Below are positions 60,571 to 64,000 of a DNA stretch of 64,000 nucleotides, one piece after another. The notes beneath the pieces are model-generated. The model saw only the letters and a program-made list of their open reading frames with translations, did no database searches and was not told the origin of the DNA. The stretch's first letter is position 1; each line of letters opens with the position of its first letter. The DNA is from Sialis fuliginosa (Eukaryota; Arthropoda; Insecta; Megaloptera; Sialidae). Location of the stretch: contig OY540810.1 in the NCBI GenBank assembly GCA_961205875.1, positions 14,756,001 through 14,820,000 of the forward strand, read 5' to 3'. Made by a program: the position numbers and the translations under genes.

Positions 60571-60676
60571 TTATTCAAGATCGTCTAAAATAAAATCAAA
60601 ACTAGAATTTTCTGATTCTGAATCGATCAAGAATTTCTCTATTATGTTGGACGATGCCGAACGCCTCCTTCGACCA
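60571..60676 (-). CDS. Last exon of an unrecognised protein-coding gene
   Basis: Acceptor TGTTACAG at 60677. With the two bases carried over from 63243 the frame reads V-GRRRRSASSNIIEKFLI then DSESENSSFDFILDDLE and TAA. The basic RRRRSAS stretch could be a nuclear-localisation or basophilic-kinase site, and the tail is acidic. The frame fits if the upstream donor is AAAGT|GTAAGT. I do not recognise the family and do not guess a function. It is transcribed in the same direction as Sos. Confidence 0.6.
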
Positions 60677-61312
60677 CTGTAACAAATAAATAAATATATA
60701 TTGTATTAAATTGTTCAATTTCATTCATATACCTATATAAATTCATAAATACATCTAAAAAACAATGATTATTGAGAAACACGTACTTAGTAAATTAATT
60801 TAGATAAATTTTTCAAAGTTTAAGTCAACCTTCCCCCAGTTTGTTTAATTAATTTTGTTTAGGGGGGGTGGGGGGTATAAATGTTTTCTATTCTTTTAGA
60901 AACTAGTATTTTTTATTTAACGAAATATCATGTTTGCAGTACCTATACAGTTACTTACTACTTGTACCTCCCTTTTTATTTTAAATAAAATAAAATATAT
61001 AAGTATGCCACTGTTTTCGACCATAGAAACACACCACCTTTTAAGTATAACACCTTAGTTCGTCCACAAGAATATAAAATAGATGGCGTTACAATTTAAC
61101 AATGCGGTGTTTATAACAATGCGATATTTATTTAGATAATTTTTACGACTGTATTTTGATAAATAATGATAACGGAAATACTATTTTTTTAAATCTAACA
61201 GGTAACAGATAAACAATAAAAAATAAAAATATCTATTGAATAATATAGTAGTGAAAGTAATGATTCTAATAATAGAGTAGGGGTAAATCGGGTACTGTTA
61301 TAGTAAAGGTCT

Positions 61313-61377
61313 CTATACACCACCCAATTGTGTTGACATTCAATCTGCAGATTGGATGTCAAATTGGTGGTGTATAA
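61313..61377. repeat. 65-bp hairpin MITE
   Basis: TATACACCACCCAATT...TTGACATTCAATCTGCA is followed at once by TGCAGATTGGATGTCAA...AATTGGTGGTGTATA. The whole folds as one stem with a very small loop. Non-coding. Confidence 0.8.
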
Positions 61378-61560
61378 AAGCCTTAACTTTTCAAACTAGG
61401 AAAGGAAGCTAGATATTTTTTGCTAGAGTGTTTTACATGATGCTCAAATAAGCCAGTATCATTGCACAAGTAATAACATCCAAAGTAACAAGTCCATTGG
61501 GAAAAATGAAATGGTTCGCAGAAGAAACACAATTAGACAGTGGTAGAGGGCGCTACTAGC

Positions 61561-62296
61561 TTAAGAGGTTACATCTACTCGTCACTCCGGAAAAATTATA
61601 CTTTTTTAGGATTTTTTTTTAGAATAATAAAAAAGCAATTAAATGAAATTTGCAAGGTTTATTGTACGTCTTAAAATATACAAACAATTTTTTTAAATGA
61701 AATATAAAATAAAATGGTGACTTGAGCGTTACTTCATTGAGTGCATCTTTTTTGTTACGTGCTCCAGTGCGGAAAACAGAACATCCATGGATCAACATCT
61801 AGAACAAAAAAAAATTCTCGTTATTTATATGAGTTTTTCCACCGAAATACACACGATTATTAAAAGATATCGATTTTTGCAAATTTCGCATCACTTTGAA
61901 CAAAAAAAAACATTTTTGACGAAAAAAAACGGCTTTAAATTGTTTATAAAAACCGTAATTATTAACCAATCGTAAAAATCGTGTGTACTTCGATGGGAAA
62001 ACTCATGTAAAAAACGAGAAATTTCTTTTTGTTCTAGATGTTGATCCATGGAAGTTCTGTTTTCCCATTGACATAGAGAATGTCTATATCTTTTCCGCAC
62101 TGGAACACGTAATATAACAAAAAAGTGAAGCAACGCTATTTTGATTTATATTTTATAAAACATATTTTTTTTGTAGTTTTTAAGACATGTAGGTACAATA
62201 AACCCTGCGAATTTAATTTGATTGCTTTTTTATTATTAAAAAAAATCCTTAAAAATGTCTCATTTTCCGGAGTGACAATTAGATGTAACCCCTTAA
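61561..62296. mobile_element. TTAA-flanked foldback element (piggyBac-like)
   Basis: TTAA (61561-61564) then GAGGTTACATCTA...TCACTCCGGAAAA; on the right TTTTCCGGAGTGAC...TAGATGTAACCCC then TTAA (62293-62296). The arms pair over most of the 728 bp, which is why the same peptide MDQHLEQK appears on both strands. That peptide is a by-product of the inverted repeat, not a gene. Confidence 0.75.
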
Positions 62297-63242
62297 AAAA
62301 TAGAAACCCGTCCTATTAAACTATCCTGGCTTGAGATGCTAGCATACTAGTTTCTTCACTAGCTTGCTAACTTAAAAACGAAGCCAGTTTAATTTACACG
62401 GGACTAGAGTCTTGCTAGGTTACTAGCCCTAGCTTGCTATCCTAGCTTGAAAAACTAGCTTCGTGTAGGCCGGGCATTACTCACATCGACTATGACCCGA
62501 AAAATTTACGTCCCGCGCCAGCTGTTACCCTGATTATATAAATCTCCCCCCATGATTGGTATTTTTGTCATATTGCGGCAATTAATCTACGGTGGGAGCA
62601 GGGACTTAAACTGAAATTTATTTATGGAGTTCAAATATAAATTTTGATTCGGATTCGGGTTTGGGTTCCACATGGTGCAAATTATTTGGGTTAAAAAACC
62701 ATTTTTTTCTAGGGTTCGAGTTCAAGTTTGTAATTGAAAAAAAAATTATTTTGTTCGAAAAAAATTATATTAACAAATAAAACATTTTCTGAAGAAAAAA
62801 AAACATTAATAGTCTTTAAAACGGCTAGAAAAAAGGGCAACAAATAAAATCAGATTTTTTTTGCAAATTGAAATGTAATTCAGTTATGGAATTAAAAAAA
62901 AAGTAAAAAATATGTAATTTTTAGTAGTGGACTATAGATAACTCACATCATACCATAAAATTCAAACCGATTTCCAGTTAGTACATTTTACAATCTTTTT
63001 TAAAACTCACTGGAAAAAATATTAAAAATTATTTATTAAACCTTTTAAAAATATATGGTTACCGGTTATCCATGAAATGGTTCAGGTTCGTTTATTTTGA
63101 AATATAGTGGTTCGGTTTGGATTCATGTTAATGAAAAATACGGGTTTTTCGGGTTTTGGGTTCGGGTTCGGATTCAGGTTGAAGTCCCTGGGTAAGAGAT
63201 ATTTCTACATGTTTTTTTTAAATACGTTCTGGTGATACTTAC

Positions 63243-63362
63243 ACTTTGTACGGGTCAATCTTGCCAAAACCCACCGGTAATGTGACAAGCTGGTTGCGAA
63301 TCTTCGATAATGCTAGCAATGTTTCCAGTTCGGCAAGTCTCTGGTCGGACACGCGCTTAATT
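63243..63362 (-). CDS. Penultimate exon of the unrecognised gene
   Basis: 120 nt with acceptor TTACAG at 63363 and donor GTAAGTATC at 63242. Reads IKRVSDQRLAELETLLALSK, IRNQLVTLPVGFGKIDPYK. The first half is heptad-like and could be the end of a coiled coil. It is GC-richer than its flanks and both splice sites are strong, so it is very likely a real exon. The N-terminal part of the protein lies beyond 64,000. Confidence 0.7.
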
Positions 63363-64000
63363 CTGTAACAATTGTTAGAATTTATTGTTAAATATGTAGT
63401 ATTCAAAATTAATTTTAAAAATATGGAGCTTTTGGTACGAAGGTATTTGAATTTGAATACTAATGTAATTAATAAAAATAAGAAGAATTCTTTAATCATA
63501 ATATATAATATAAATTGTAAAAAATACAAAAATATATAGAAACAATTTTTATAAAACATTTCTAGGGATTCATATACAAGATCCAAAATTAATTAATAAT
63601 AATTAAATTTTACAAAACGAGACTGTCGATTATAATATTCACAAGTTAATCTAGTTTTAATATAAATGAGGTGCACATTTTGTCCAGGAATTACTTTTAT
63701 ACACGCTGTCCAAGATAAAAGTGAAATACATGGGGATTTTCTAAATGATAAGAGATACAGGTTCGGTTAAATGAGATGAATTATTTGTACTATAAAATCA
63801 TATAGGTACTTTTTATTTGCGGTTTCTTAAAGCATTTTTTGTGTATAATTGATTGGTGTATTTAGATTTTTCATATCATTTTTTGTTTCCGAGTTACAAG
63901 CCCTAACTTTAGTTTTTCTTGTGTGCCACTAATTGTAAGTTTACTATAGCATATTTGAACGTGTTTTTTACTCTATTTTACAATGATATGTTAGTATGTC

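Larger units (their letters stand above)
60677..63242 (-). other. Intron of the unrecognised gene, with repeats
   Basis: Starts GTAAGT and ends CAG. Contains a 65-bp hairpin (61313-61377), a TTAA-flanked foldback element (61561-62296), repeated CTAGCTTGCTA motifs at 62330-62460 and a fragment (CCCGAAAAATTTACGTCCCGCGC) of the hAT-like family near 62497. A GGGTTCGGGTTCGG-like degenerate repeat lies at 62640-63180. Confidence 0.55.

Noticed and set aside
61787..62133. The same peptide (MDQHLEQK...) on both strands suggesting a gene pair
   Set aside because: It is the direct result of the inverted arms of the element 61561-62296.

Overview
This window is an AT-rich animal nuclear sequence, almost certainly from an insect or other arthropod. 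The evidence is split genes with very short GT-AG introns (55-80 bp) beside multi-kilobase ones, a Drosophila-like Sos protein, and a very dense load of small DNA transposons. I cannot fix the order or species from sequence alone.

Layout: (1) 1-~9,900, minus strand: the 5' end of a SERCA calcium-pump gene, with a likely non-coding first exon near 9,699-9,900, coding exon 1 at 3,466-3,583 and an 18-nt microexon at 389-406; the rest lies left of the window. (2) ~9,900-48,000: no convincing host gene. It is built of non-autonomous DNA transposons, many nested and several with exact target-site duplications, plus a 163-bp tandem satellite, a Penelope-like retroelement remnant and a few GC-rich islands. 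(3) 48,119-59,510, minus strand: a complete Son of sevenless (Sos) gene, 17 coding exons that join in frame to 1,521 codons plus stop. (4) 60,571-63,362, minus strand: the last two exons of an unrecognised gene that continues past the right edge and lies head-to-tail with Sos.

Sos is the exchange factor that loads Ras with GTP after receptor tyrosine kinase activation. SERCA pumps calcium into the ER. Nothing suggests the genes are functionally linked.

The most interesting content is the transposon record. A foldback (MULE-like) family makes 9-bp duplications, occurs nested inside a relative, and carries CRE (TGACGTCA), CCAAT and TATA-like motifs in both arms, arranged like outward promoters. 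A hAT-like family (TAGAGCTGGGCGCG ends) has two copies with exact 8-bp duplications; one interrupts a repeat whose uninterrupted paralogue is also in the window. A PIF/Harbinger-like pair of 332-bp copies, a hAT element inside a long-TIR element, and TTAA-flanked (piggyBac-like) miniature elements are also directly visible.
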